Source: Chlorokybus atmophyticus
Lineage: Eukaryota > Streptophyta > Chlorokybophyceae > Chlorokybales > Chlorokybaceae
Length of the DNA stretch: 64,000 nt
Assembly: GCA_009103225.1 (NCBI GenBank)
Contig: RHPI01000273.1
Location: forward strand, 37,397-101,396
Direction of reading: 5' to 3'
Shown here: positions 41,588 through 53,839 of the stretch, piece by piece
How the letters are laid out: each line of letters opens with the position of its first letter
Position numbering within the stretch: position 1 is the first letter of the stretch
Notes under the pieces: generated by a model
Seen by the model: the letters and a program-made list of their open reading frames with translations, nothing else
Databases searched by the model: none
Told to the model about the DNA's origin: nothing
Program-made: the position numbers and the translations under genes

Positions 41588-44500
41588 ATGGCCTCTCAGT
41601 TCACAGCACACTTGTCCCCTTGCATCATGTCAAGCAGGAGGCGGTTGCTGCCACCCCTGGCTTCATCATCACAGGACCCATCGCCATCAACATCAACACC
41701 AACGTTGAGTGAAGGAGGTCACAAGCATGCTCCTCGTGTGTTCTACTCCGAGCCTGGCGAGCGCTTCCTCTTCCAGTACGGCGAGAGCCTGCGCACGTAC
41801 GAGCTCCCCGCAGGCACCAGAGTCGTGTATGGGGGTGTACGCAAGGACGGCACGCGCGACCCGCAGCAGGTATAGTTGTTGTGGTGTTGTTGATGTTGGT
41901 GTTGGTGGTGGTGGTGGTGGTTCTATTACTGCATGCTGCATTGGTTTGAATTGTGTATTTGCGCATTGGTGCGATCATTGCTTTGGTAGGGTTGGTAGGG
42001 TTTCTGCTTGTAATGAAACCACTTGGTTGTCATGTGGCTGTGTTTGTTCCAATGCTGGTGAATGATGTTGAATGCTTACATGCTTTCATGCACAGGTGCA
42101 AGGCATGATCGATGGCGCGATCAACAACCCACTCGGCATGCCCGCATTCCGCGAGAAGATCCGGCAGCTCAAGGCTGATAATCCCAATCCTAAGGTATGG
42201 CCTCTCTTTCTGCATGCATGGGAAGCAAAGCTTGCACATGCATGCGCGCATACGTGCGCGTGCGCGCGCTTGTGTGCTTACTCGCATTCACGCACACACA
42301 CATATACGTGTACATGTGCCTTGCGTGTACGTACAACTTCGTGCAGTCTTTGAAACTCATTCTTTGCTGCAGATCTGCTTTGCCTTTGATGACGTAAGCA
42401 TTCCGCTGCCACCAATGAAGATGCCAGACATACGGTGTGTAATGCTGTTTGCTGTCATGCATGAGTAATGCAGTAGCCCCAACATTGTGTTCGAACAGTG
42501 CTCGGGTGTTGGAGACGTGCGAGGCCATATGCGTCTCCGAGGGCGTGACAGACATCACGTTTGTGTGCTCCATCGCGCTGCACAGGTACATACGGCCCGA
42601 CGAGTTCCGCCACATCTGCGGGCCAAAACTCTTCAATAAGTACCACCCAGAGCGGTGAGCATGTGTATTGTGTGTTGCATGCGCCGTATGTGAAAACTGT
42701 GTTAACTTATGTGACTTTGTTAACGTGCACAGGATGCGAAACTACAATGCGGTTGACGAGTATGATAGCGTGGTCATCGGCACAACCCGCCACGGTGAGC
42801 CAGTAAAGGTCAGCATTTGTCACCTGAATGTAAACCCAACAAGAAGACCATCAATCTCAGTCATTTGCATTGGCTTCTGTGAACATGTACTTGTTAACTG
42901 GCATACTCAAGTGCCAAAGCTAATCAGCAGTGGGCTATCACAAACTTTCATGCAAGTTTGCACATTGGTGGTTACTGAATCAAACCGCTGTGCGTTGCAG
43001 ATTTGCAAGACGGTGGCTGAGGCGTCGTTGTTGGTGTATGCCAACGTGAACTACGTGAGCATGGACGGTGGGTACAAGTCGTACGCGACGGGGCTCGTGC
43101 ACTACGACTCGCTGCGCACCAACCATGACAGCAAAACTCTCAGAGCCACGCGGTCGCTGTACGACCCCGAACGCAGCGCAATACACCGAAGCTTTGAGCG
43201 CATCGGCAAGATTATGCAAAAACATACCGAGGCAAGGCTGTATACCACATACAGACGTCTGCGCGTGTGTACACATGTTGATATACACCTACAATTGCAC
43301 GTACATTTATGTATGCATATGCACATACGCACGCGCACATGCACGTACACGCACATGCAGGCACACATAAGGTAATCAATCTGGGCTGTTCTACCAATTT
43401 GTCGACTCGTTTTATGTGTGTCCATGCAGGTGTTTCATATAGAGACTGTGCTGGACGAGCAGCTGTTCCCCTGGTACCTCTCGTGGGTATCCGTGTTGAT
43501 ACGTGAGATGAACCTGTGGCAGAAGACGCTCATGCACTTGACGCTGCTGAGCCTCCGCTTCACGCCGCTGTGGCTGCGCATGCGCATCTTCTGGTCGCCG
43601 CTCGTCCGTGGACCCTTCGGCCTCCTTCAGGCTAGTACGCACACAACATGTGAAGTGTACATGTTGGCACGCGCTGATGTCACCCCAACAAGTGCACTGC
43701 ACAAGACTTGTTGTGCCTTGCGTGATGCGTATGTGTACTTGCGCAGGTGACGGCTGGCGAGACAACCGCAGTTCATGCACGCACGTTAGAGTTGTGTTAC
43801 CGTGACAAAGTCATGGATGTTGAAGGACAGAGTGATATTCTTATTGTGGCTCCATCATGTTTGGGACCGTACACGAAGGATTGCTACTTCAACCCTTTGC
43901 TGGTAACCACTGCCGCTGCTTGAGATGATGCTGCGTGTGTGGTATGACACAACATCACACAGGTCAACACATACGCGCTGGGATACTACTTCAACATGTA
44001 TGTTGGAGGTGTGCCACTTTGCAAGAAGGGAGGCGTTGTGATTGTCATCAATCCGATGCCATACGAATGGTCGTCTCCCGCGCACGATTGCTACAAGTGA
44101 GCACAACAACATGCAACTCAACCATGTGGTGATGCCTTCTAGCTGAACCAACATGCATGCCAGGGAGCTGTTTGAGGAAGTCATCAAACCAGCGCCTGGC
44201 TTAGACGAATTTGAAGCCTTCCAGGAACAATTTGCGACGAGCGATCGCCTGAACGATATATACCGCCAAGGCAAAGGCCCCGCGGGCGTGCACGGCTTCT
44301 ACATGTACACTTGGGCTGCTCATGGCATGGACTCTGTCAGCAAAGTAAGTGGCATCAGTGGCTTTCTTTTACTTACCCAACTCAGTCAGCTACTAAAGCA
44401 TTCAACTGCCTTCTCCGGGGCTTATGCCTTGGCGCACCTTTGGTCCTTCATGCCATACGGTGCCACATGATTGACAGCATGTGTATGTACAGGTTATTGT

Positions 44501-44714
44501 TGTTGGAGCGCAGGACTCCAGAGGGCCTAACATCTTGAGATGGGATATGGCTGATGATGTCATCGATGCGGTGGCCCAAGCGCGCAGGCACTTGAAGAAC
44601 CCGGATGCCACCGTGACATACTTACGTGCGCCACCGTTGGTTTATGTTCGAGTTAAAACGGAAGCAACCCAAGACACCACAAGCAGTCGAGCCGAGCCAG
44701 TCACGGCCTCATGA
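41588..44714 (+). CDS. LarA/DUF2088 family protein (nickel-dependent lactate-racemase-like)
   Basis: Eleven exons: 41588-41869, 42096-42194, 42373-42434, 42499-42654, 42733-42808, 43001-43231, 43430-43630, 43747-43902, 43963-44096, 44164-44344, 44493-44714. They total 1800 bp, 599 residues; an ATG at 41627 would give 586. The exons align in order with a long bacterial LarA-like subfamily: FLFQYGESLRTYELP, ICFAFDDVSIPLPPM, VCSIALHRYIRPDEF, IGTTRHGEPV, MDGGYKSYATGL, VFHIETVLDEQ, VEGQSDILI, ALGYYFNMYVGG and VIVVGAQDS. The Lys in GGYKS sits where LarA binds its pincer nickel cofactor, and the His in ALHR matches a conserved active-site His. Family members racemise or epimerise 2-hydroxy acids; the substrate here is unknown. 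Introns 6 and 7 fit the family best with GC donors (after 43231 and 43630); GT donors further on would insert 11 and 8 residues. A short Ser/Pro-rich N-terminus could be a targeting peptide. Confidence 0.85.
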
Positions 44715-46720
44715 TCAAGCCAGAGATGTTTGCAATCCTAGCCCCCATTCGTTTTTCAAGTAGAATTCTTGGGCAACTAGATGCACAGCGCATGGTTGAA
44801 CAGGGTATACCTTGCAGGAGTTGTCAAGTGCAACGCAGGGTATAGCCGGTTACAAGCGCTGTTAATGCCAAATAAGTAATGGTCATTCTCCAAAACCATC
44901 CAGTCATCAAGGCCACAAGTGTTTTTCCAATACTAAAGAACCCTAAGTCACACAAGATCACCTGGGAATGCACATGCGCAATCTTGTCGCTTGATGCAAA
45001 GCTTCGGCATCTTTAGAATTAGAGCTAGCATGCCCAGCTTATGGATATAAGTACAGCACCTCGGGCAACTCCGGGAGTAGGAGCATGTATAAAGCAAATC
45101 AAGAGGTTTTAAGTGTGCAAGTCATCGCCCAGAAGATGTCATGCCTCTTGTCATGGAGACATATGGTAGAGTTGAGGGGCCAAAAAATCCAAAGCAAGAG
45201 CAATCACTTAACAACAGAGCATGCAACACCAATAGCATATCCTAGCACAACAACCCTAAACACAATAAGTAAACTTAGGAGCCGGTTCCTATGTGCAATG
45301 CTTAGGACTGGCAGGCAGGAAGGCAGGTAGGAGACAACCAGCAGGGTAGCGCCCAACCAACTGCAGGTCTGCAGATGATAGCAGACATGCAATTGGGAGA
45401 GCCTTTGCAAAGCTGGTTTCATAACCGCATGACGCACTTTGGAATGACATGGAGGCCATGTCTACGTGCGTTCTACAATTTGGACAGACACTACTCTTAC
45501 ATTAAACAGAAACACGGGAAAGGGTCCAGGAACGTGTCCATGCCGCTACACTTGGTTGTTCGTCTATGCAACTTGGTTGCATTCCAGTAGAGGATGTGGC
45601 CTCATTTTCTTCAATGCTTTCATTCAGTTAGGGAGCGTGGTGTGTGCGAGAGCGCGTGACACAGAAACCATGGCCTCTGTCGTGCCCAGCATAATGCATT
45701 CTCTCATGCCATTGACAGTTCCACTCGGCTTGATGCATGTGGATGCATGTGCAGATTGATTGCCAGCAGCGCGTCGGGGAGAAAGCCACGCGCGCGCCCG
45801 GCGGGGGGCGGGGGGGGGCTTTATGACCCAAGTTCTCGAGCGCCTAAGACAGCCTACTACAGAGCGGGCCTTGGGTCAATGATACACGCAAATTGCATGA
45901 ACCTGCTGTTATCATGCGCTAGCAAACCAGCTAACCCCACACCCAATACGCACAGTATACGCCGACCACTTGCGCGACGCACTTTAAGCAAACCCTGTCA
46001 ATGCAGACACAGTGTTTCCGTGCGAGCCACCGCCAATATTGATATGCAACCAGCAGCCTCCCCCCCACTGCTACCAGGCTGGCAGCATTAGTGATCGTAA
46101 GCTAGTGCAATCTCAGCACTCACCCTTGTGTGCAAGCACATGCGTGTGTGCCAATCAGCCTGCTCGGCATTTCACAAGTTCAACGCAGTTCGCTAAACAT
46201 AATTATAATACATACACATCTGACAATGGTCTCTGGTAGCTGCAGGTTGCTCAACTTTTTCAACAATGCTTTAGGAAAAGGAGCTGGTGGTGAAAAAAGC
46301 TGCTGGCAGGTTTGGGGGGGAGGGGGAGAGGGGGAGGGGGAGGCTGTCCCCCCGGGCGTTGTCCATGAACAGCGTGAACACAGTCTGGTCACCAATAGGC
46401 CAGGCTGGTGCCGCACTCCGCGGATGTTCCGAGGAGTTCGCGCATGCACGCTGGCCAGGACAAGTTGTGGTTGAGTGGCGCCAATAACTCCCTTGGCAGC
46501 CTTTTTAACAGGTAGGTATCTCACAGGGCACGCGCGCGCAGGGTTGCATGCCAATGTATGCATACACTTGTTGCCAGGGAGGCCACAAGTTGTGCAAGAT
46601 ATGATATCCGCGACTATGTATGTCTCCCTGTACACCATGACATCGCTCATTGTCAGGTTTGACGCTGACACATTGCCTCCTCAAGGGGTTTTGGCAGTCA
46701 AAAAAATGGGAGGATGCCCA
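44715..46720. other. Convergent intergenic region
   Basis: Two kilobases between the 3' ends of the LarA-like and MADS-box genes. Short open frames only, none with supporting motifs. A G-rich run sits at 45800-45820 and another at 46311-46340. Nothing else recognised. Confidence 0.45.
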
Positions 46721-49601
46721 TCATGAGGTCAATTTCCTCCGCTTTGCATCCTGCTCCCGGCTACTATCATCTGTCTGCTTTACCTCTACCTTGCAGACCG
46801 CATCGCTGCATGCACAATTACTTCAGCACACAGAACACGCACAAACACCACACAGTCAACTGCAATCACAACGTGTTAAACAGACTGTGAGCTGACGCAC
46901 CCTGCATGTGCGGATGGTGCAGAGAAGTCCGAGCTCGTCAGCAGCGTGGGTGTTGTGGAATGCATCGGCGTCAAGATACCTCGCTGCACACCACAAGTAA
47001 GAACTTGTTGTATGCTTGAATAAGCTACAGAAGTCTCCACACCAATGGCATCTGTCAGCACGTACCCCCAAGCATTTTGAGGGAGATGGCCAGTCAATGT
47101 TTGCAAGAGTAAAGGGTGTCATGTTCAGCGTCCCGGGCGTCTCAAGGTTTGGAGTTGGCAAGTCGGAAATCGCTTGGTTTAGCGTCCGAGCCGACATCAA
47201 ACCATCCTGTAGTGGCAACAAAACATCAGCCATCGTGCCACATAACATCGTCAACACAGCTGAGCCAACAGGAGAGGCATGCCTGCTTTCAATCCCTCCT
47301 ACTGCGGATGTGATGCACTGGCAAATTTGCTGTATGGCAAGCTGGCAAAGAGCGTCACCTTTGGTGTTGCAAGCTCAGGCATTGCGCGAAGGTCCATTGG
47401 TGATGGCAAGGATGCTCCAATCTGGCGCTTCAAATCAAGAGGAGTGTCGGCCATGTCCATTGGCGTTGGGAGCTCCATGAAGTTGTGTTCAATGTTTGCA
47501 CTGGAGTGTTGCACTGGAGGTGGAGGCGGCATGGCATTGCTGCCTGGTGCACCACCCGCAAGAACACAAACAAATGAGTGAAGCAAGTGAGAGGAACTGG
47601 TCTCTTCTGCACAGGCATCATGTTCAGCATACCTGGTCGGCTTGCTGTGGTCACCTTGGCAGGTCCCGTGCGCACTAATGCATTCATGTTTGCAGGAGGT
47701 GCATTGGACGGCACGCCCTTTGCATTCAGCACAGGAGCCTTGCCTTTGGCAGCAGCAGAAATGGCATTGGCGGCAGCCGCTGCGGCCACAGCTGACTGGC
47801 CGGTGTTGACAACGCCAACGTGGGGCTGTTGCCTTGAGTTCTTACCCTTCTTCGCATCACCAACATTTATCGGCTGCAACATGCACACAGTCAACCTCGC
47901 GGTATGATCAGGGCAGTACAAGTGCAATTGAAGAACCCAAATACATGAAGCAGACAATTACAAGTGGTTCTCAGGCAGCAATCAACGATATACCTTGGAA
48001 TCGTTGATGGGAATGACAATGGACAAGTCTCGCTTGCCGGATTTGCGTGATGAAGAGGGCGCGTTCGGGCTACCCATGCTGTCCTGCATACCTAGTCTAC
48101 CAAGAAGTGCCGACTGACCGGGGAACTTGGAGTTGTGACCCATGATGCCACTCATGAGCGGCATCATGTTGTTGGGTGCGGGTGCTCCATGCCTCGGAAG
48201 CGGGGAATTTAGGGACGAAAAGAAGCTCTGCTTTAACCCCAGTGAAGAAGGGCCCAAGCCTCGCGGAGAGGCCATTGGCATGAAAAAACTAGTAGGGGAC
48301 TGTGTGATGCGTGCCAAACAGCTTAGCAACGCATTGCCGCAAGCATACACGAATGCATGCAACACCAGACAAAGCGTGCACCTGCTCTGTTGACATGGAC
48401 ACATGCTGGCTCATGAAGTCGAATTCCTGGTTTATCCGATGGTAGGCTTTCTCACTGCGGGGAGTCAGCGCGTAGGGATTGGGATCATTATGCAGACCAG
48501 GAGGTCTGAATCCATCAGCGCCTCCCGCCATAGGGTTCATGAAACTACAGCAGACGAGCACAGATCAGAGCAGCTCACAATGCTGCAACTGCGTGCATCA
48601 GGCAGGCAGATACTTGCTTGTTCACGCTTCCAGCCATAGCTGACAGTGGGTAAAAGAGTGCAGGACGACAGTGCTGGCACTGGATAGGATACCCACTGTA
48701 CAACCAAAGCAAGCTTCTACAATGTAAGTCCCACGCAGGCAGGATTGATTACCTTCCTTCAAATGAAATGGGGTGTGCGTGGTCCTGGTTCGCTGCTTCG
48801 GATGCTGCTGGTAGCGCTTGCCGAGGTGCACCCTGCGTACTCGGCACGGTTCCGAGCGCCACCGCATCAACACTTGGGGCTTCTTGTTTGATTTCAGTCT
48901 GCAACCACAACAGACCAGCGCAAACACGGTCAGCATCCGGATCAAGAAGTGTCACCAAACAATGTCCAACCAGGAGGCCTGACTGCTTTGATAGCGCATG
49001 GTGTGCGATCCACAACATGATAAACAATATGAAACATGAGTACCTTGACTTGCGCTTGCAAATCTGCTCCTCCAATAGCTTCATCTCCATCATCGTCGCT
49101 GTCATCTTTATTGGAGTTGCTATTGAGTTGGGATGCAAAATGTTGCGTGAAGAGCTGCATAACGAAAGCAATGGTCAGACAAGCCGGACAAAACGGAGGG
49201 CGGGGGGAGAGGGAAGAGTATCGTCAACCCGGCGTGGCCATATGTATGCGTGTGATGTATTTGCGCTGAACTCACATCTTGGTTGTTGCGCTTTTCATGG
49301 GGTTCATGGCACATTGTAGAGTACTTGCCCAGGATGGTGTCCATCTCACTCGAGCAGTACTGAAAGAGCTTGTTATTGCTGTTGAAGATAACGAGCGCGA
49401 TGTCGCAATCACAAAGCACACTCAGCTCCATTGCTTTCTTCATGAGACCGTTTTTCCGTTTTGTAAAGGTGACCTGCGCCAAAGCACCTCAGCAACAGAT
49501 GCAAACCCTGCACAGTTGACAGCTGCCAGCTGCACAGACAAACATACCTGCCGATTTCTTTCATCGGCTATCCTCTCGATACGAATTTTTTTCCGCCCCA
49601 T
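46721..49601 (-). CDS. MEF2-like MADS-box transcription factor without an obvious K-box
   Basis: Eleven exons read leftwards: 49601-49548, 49473-49276, 49154-49044, 48898-48753, 48544-48382, 48299-47994, 47873-47633, 47543-47359, 47206-47066, 46983-46901, 46805-46721. They total 1713 bp, 570 residues. The MADS domain begins [18 protein letters not shown] (exon 1) and continues [20 protein letters not shown] with [12 protein letters not shown] (exon 2), closing with HEPHEKR, the MEF2/type II style junction. The remainder is Ser/Pro/Ala-rich with short acidic, [11 protein letters not shown]-type and RGLGP segments and ends in a basic cluster (DAKRRKLTS). I see no amphipathic K-box of the MIKC type. 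It should bind CArG-box DNA as a dimer in the nucleus. The seventh-exon acceptor (CACCAG before 47543) is the least certain join, but phases agree throughout. Confidence 0.88.
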
Positions 49602-52600
49602 CCTCTGCAAGTACAATAATAGCTATTAAGCTCAGCTTTCGGCAAAAACGCACTCAAGACAAGGTTGATCGGCATCAAGGCAAGAAACACATGCCAAGGC
49701 GTGGACCGGTCCAGACGTGGACAGCATCAAGGTGTACGGACATTGCCCACCCAAGCAGGAGCACACAGAAAGAGCCTGGCGCAAGACACGACGGGGCTGA
49801 TTGAAACAAGATTGTTCCAAACAGCGACAGTTACTTTGTTAGCTCACTGGCTTGGGTGCGCGGTCAAGGTTGATTGCAAAAGCAGCGGAACCAATCATCA
49901 GCCTGCTGGCTCTGCAATTGCCTTACGGCTGGCATGACCACTACGAGACACAGCCTACCAGAACTTTAGTCGCTCCAACTAGTGCCTGGCTCTTGACAGC
50001 AGCTGTTTACTGCAGAGCGAATATCTGCTACTGGCACTACCGATCAACTCTTTAGCAAACACCTCTCCCAACTACAGCATCATTGGTTCACACCCGTCAG
50101 TTGATTGTGATCGGAGCATCAACTGCTTCACCAAACACACCTGATCCATCATTCAACGTTAAGATCGTGTTGTGCGACAGTCAACATGCTTTGAAGGTGA
50201 CAGCAACTCTCACCACAGCTGACTTGTACCCTTACTGTGCTCAGATCGGCGTTCAACCCGCTAGATATAATGATGTGTTTCAGCCCTACATGAGCTTGAC
50301 TGCCTCCAAACAGCATGTGGGCGGTGCAAGCAAGCTCCGATCTGAGGGGCGTTGCGTAGCAAGCTCCGATCGGAGCAATGCAACAAGCGATCTGGAGGCT
50401 AGTTGATTGAGGGCAAGCTTGATGTTTAGAGTAACTTACAGCTTGGGCGGCCCCGCCCGCCAGTGGTGGGGCGGGGCGGGAAGGGGTTCCCGCCTCCGCG
50501 CAGCTACGCCCGGTCGCGCGAGTGGCCGCCGTCGCGGCTGGCAGATGGCGCCGTGACGGCGCCCCCCATCCACCGGCGGTGGTGGTGCTGGTGTTGGTGG
50601 CGCCTCCGACAGCCGGAGCAGCAACCGCCGCCGCCTTGCCCCCGCCCCCTCTCCCGCCTCCGCCCCGCTCCGTCACTGCGGCTCCAGGCACGGATGACAC
50701 CGTGCCCACCCCGCCGCCATGGCCGAGCAGCAGCCGACCAGCTGATCCTCCCTCGACCTCGTCTTCCCAACCCTCGCTCACGCCGCCAACCCCGCCGCCT
50801 CTGCCGCCGCCGCCGCCCCTGACACGGTTGAGCAGCAGCAAGCCCTGGGCTAGGACTCTCTCTCACCCTAACTCACAGCAGGCGTTGCGCCGGTTTTAGA
50901 AGCTCAGATCGACCGCACTCGTGCCGAGGGAGACAGAGCCCCCATACCGCAAAGTCATGAGTAATTAATCACATGTTATGACTCATGGTTCATAAGCCTA
51001 AAGCCAAGCTAAGCCAATTCCTTTCTCGGGGTACCACACCGGGAGAGGATTTATGCATGATGTTGCGTTTCGCTTTGTGTCTCCAACGGTGGGTGTGTTA
51101 TGGAGGGGAGCGTTACGGGGGGCAACCGTGAGGGCGGCTTCACTGAGTTCAGTGAAATTGGTGAGCCGAGAGTGATTGCAAGCGCAGGAGTGATCCACTC
51201 CGGGTCAAGCATGTGTACGGATCACGTGAAATCGCTGTCGTGCCAGGTCACGTGCGGTAGCTGGCTGGAACAGCATGTACAGAAGCCTACACCAGCGCAC
51301 GCGAAATAAAGGATAAGTTAGTGCATCCCTCTTTGCCTAAAGCAATGTACATAAGCACATGCAAGTACAATAGCAAGACCCTAGCCAACTATACAAGTCA
51401 GCCAACAAAGCACTGTGCAGTGTGGACAAGGGTAGTCACTAGCAGTGCAAGAGCAGCAAAGTAGCAAGTTGGCATTGGACAAGCACACAGCAAGGGCAAT
51501 GCGCTGGCCCTTTTTGACGCATTAAGCATGCGAGGAGTTTATCACCGTGACAACTGTTGTAACATCGTCATGCTACATTTTACAATAAACGTACATACAT
51601 ATATATACATACATGGCTTTTCCGTAACATTTTGTAATTAGCGTGTTATATACACGTATATGCGTTAGCACATATCAATAACTTGGTACCACTTAAAATT
51701 CTTTAGCAACGATGCACGTACCGTATGGTAGAGTTAGTGTAAATATAAGTATTGATACAAACATTTGCGTAACCGTATTGAATTAATAATTGCTAGGTTA
51801 CGATCGAACATAATAAAAATAATAATACGATGTAATTGATATGTGACGGTTGTAGTGTAACATTTAGCTGAATGCATATCATCATTTATGGCACATACAC
51901 CGAATGCTTTGAGGCGCTTTTGAAAGTCCTTCAAAGAGAAGTTTCTTGTTACAGTTTAAAACAACTGCCTTATCCGATTCAGGTTTCAACTATGTTTCAA
52001 ATAATTGCCTAATAAGTGATTATGCCGCAAATAATTAAGCCTCCGCACTATCGTACCTTACCCCTAGCTTAGAGATCAACAATCATTGAGTCTCACGCTT
52101 AATTGGTCATAATGCGAAGCTGTGACACACACTTATCCGAGTGCATAGCAGACTGCAAGAATAAATAACAACTTTTACCAAGTACTGTCAGTATTGTCAA
52201 CAACCACCCCACATGAGAATGGGAAAAGGCCATTTGAACAACCAGGCTAGGAACCCCACGTACAAGAATACTGTAAGTTCACTTGAGCTCTGTTGGCCAA
52301 CACAATGTTGGCAACACCCTTATGCACTTCCCTTTTCTGCCTTCTGACATAGCGCACCAATAGTCAGGCTTCCTGCATTCCACTGCTGCGTCGATCAACA
52401 CGAAGAGATAAGACCATTGTATCTTGCTCCAAGTCTGCCTTAGAGAAGCTACGTGCATGTGTGACCATGTCACAACGAACTGACATAGCCAAGCTATGTC
52501 AAAAAGCAGTACCGCAGTCGGTGAGCAGCTCTGTGCTATCTCACTCATGCCTTGTGCATTTACCATGCCCAAGGCCTCGTGGGCTCAAGGGCAGGCTGTA

Positions 52601-53839
52601 CATGAGCATACCTCACAAGCACTACACATACTCATAAAGCGGACTCTTCACACAGCCTGATGGTAGTAGTAGTAGTAGTAGTAGTACTTACTACCATAAG
52701 TAAGTACTTAGGAGTGAGACGTCGTGTTCTGTAGGCGTGACATCCTCCCAACTTGATTACAACTTCCAGGTCGCAAAAGGTTGAGCTAACAAGCCCCAAA
52801 TGGCGAGTAGACCATGATGGCCAATTCACCCAAGTAATTCCCCGCTCTCCACGCGTGAACAAGTGCAAGTCATGGGAGAACCAACCATCTTTCTATGCGC
52901 GCTCAGTTGCTAATAGTCACTAAAGATATTATCTTGCAAGTGGGTGCACACCACCTTATAGCAGAGGCAATAACACATACCGCTAAGTGGCACCTATGGA
53001 TTTGAGCTCACTCTCAAACTCTTCAAACAAGTCAGCACATTGACATGTTGGCCATAACCTCCCAAGTGGTATGCTTTCCCCATAACCACGCCACAAGAGG
53101 AACATTGCACTTCTCACCGCCACAACCTAACCTGAAAGTTGTGCGTGCAACGCGCGACTTACAATGTCACCGCCAACTTGATGTCTTGTCGCTTAAAATG
53201 TCATGACATGAAGAACAAACAAGAAAGTGCACAAAACAGAGGAGCAAGCGTGGGTACGACACATGTATTTGGCGTGGCCGGTGCGCACTGGATCAGATAT
53301 TATCGCCGGTCATACACCAGTCGCTGTATCATATAGCATGTATGGCTTCAAGAGGAATGCGGCAAGCTTACTTGGCTGGCGAGCAAGGTGCCATATCTGA
53401 TATGCGCCGGCGCTGAGACCAGTGCCACCGGCCATTGATGCAAGGTACTGCTGGCTGTGTAGGAGGTCATGACGAACTGTTTCCTGTGCTGCAAGCATCT
53501 TCATAGCAGCATCCATCGCCATCATGATGTGAGGATTTGCTTTGGGTGGCATCAGCTGGAGCAATGCTCACAAGGAGTTGACCAAGCGCAGAACCAACAA
53601 GGAGGAGGAACTGCAAAGGAAACAACTTGTGTCCATGAAGACATCAAAACAGCAACCTGCTGCAAATAAGTTTAGATGCTGGTACCATGTAAAATGTCAC
53701 AGAGCGAACGCATCACACATCCAAGCACTGCCATTGTCACAGACCACATCAACCTATCATCAGACAATACTACGCACCAACTTGTGGTGGTGATGCGCGG
53801 TTCAAGGGCTGCTGTAGAGAGCTACGAGAGTAGTTTATA
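49602..53839. other. Long spacer, no confident gene
   Basis: Contains a GC-rich block (50430-50890) that is open on both strands as Pro- or Gly-rich low complexity and could be the MADS-box promoter or 5' UTR. An AT-rich section lies at 51540-52200 and a (TAG)n run at 52662-52686. A near-duplicated 13-mer (gcaagctccgatc) occurs at about 50331 and 50360. At 53430-53620 minus-strand sequence resembles a further exon or 3' UTR of the cupin gene. Confidence 0.4.
52662..52686. repeat. (TAG)n microsatellite
   Basis: Eight TAG units in tandem, followed by an imperfect inverted cttactaccataagtaag motif. Non-coding. Confidence 0.85.

Noticed and set aside
47544-47632. Alternative 26-bp intron in the MADS-box gene with acceptor cctgtgcag
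   Set aside because: Too short for a spliceosomal intron here; the 89-bp alternative keeps phase.
50430-50890. Pro-rich plus-strand and Gly/Arg-rich minus-strand frames
   Set aside because: Both strands are open only because the block is GC-rich low complexity; no motif, splice context or start supports either.
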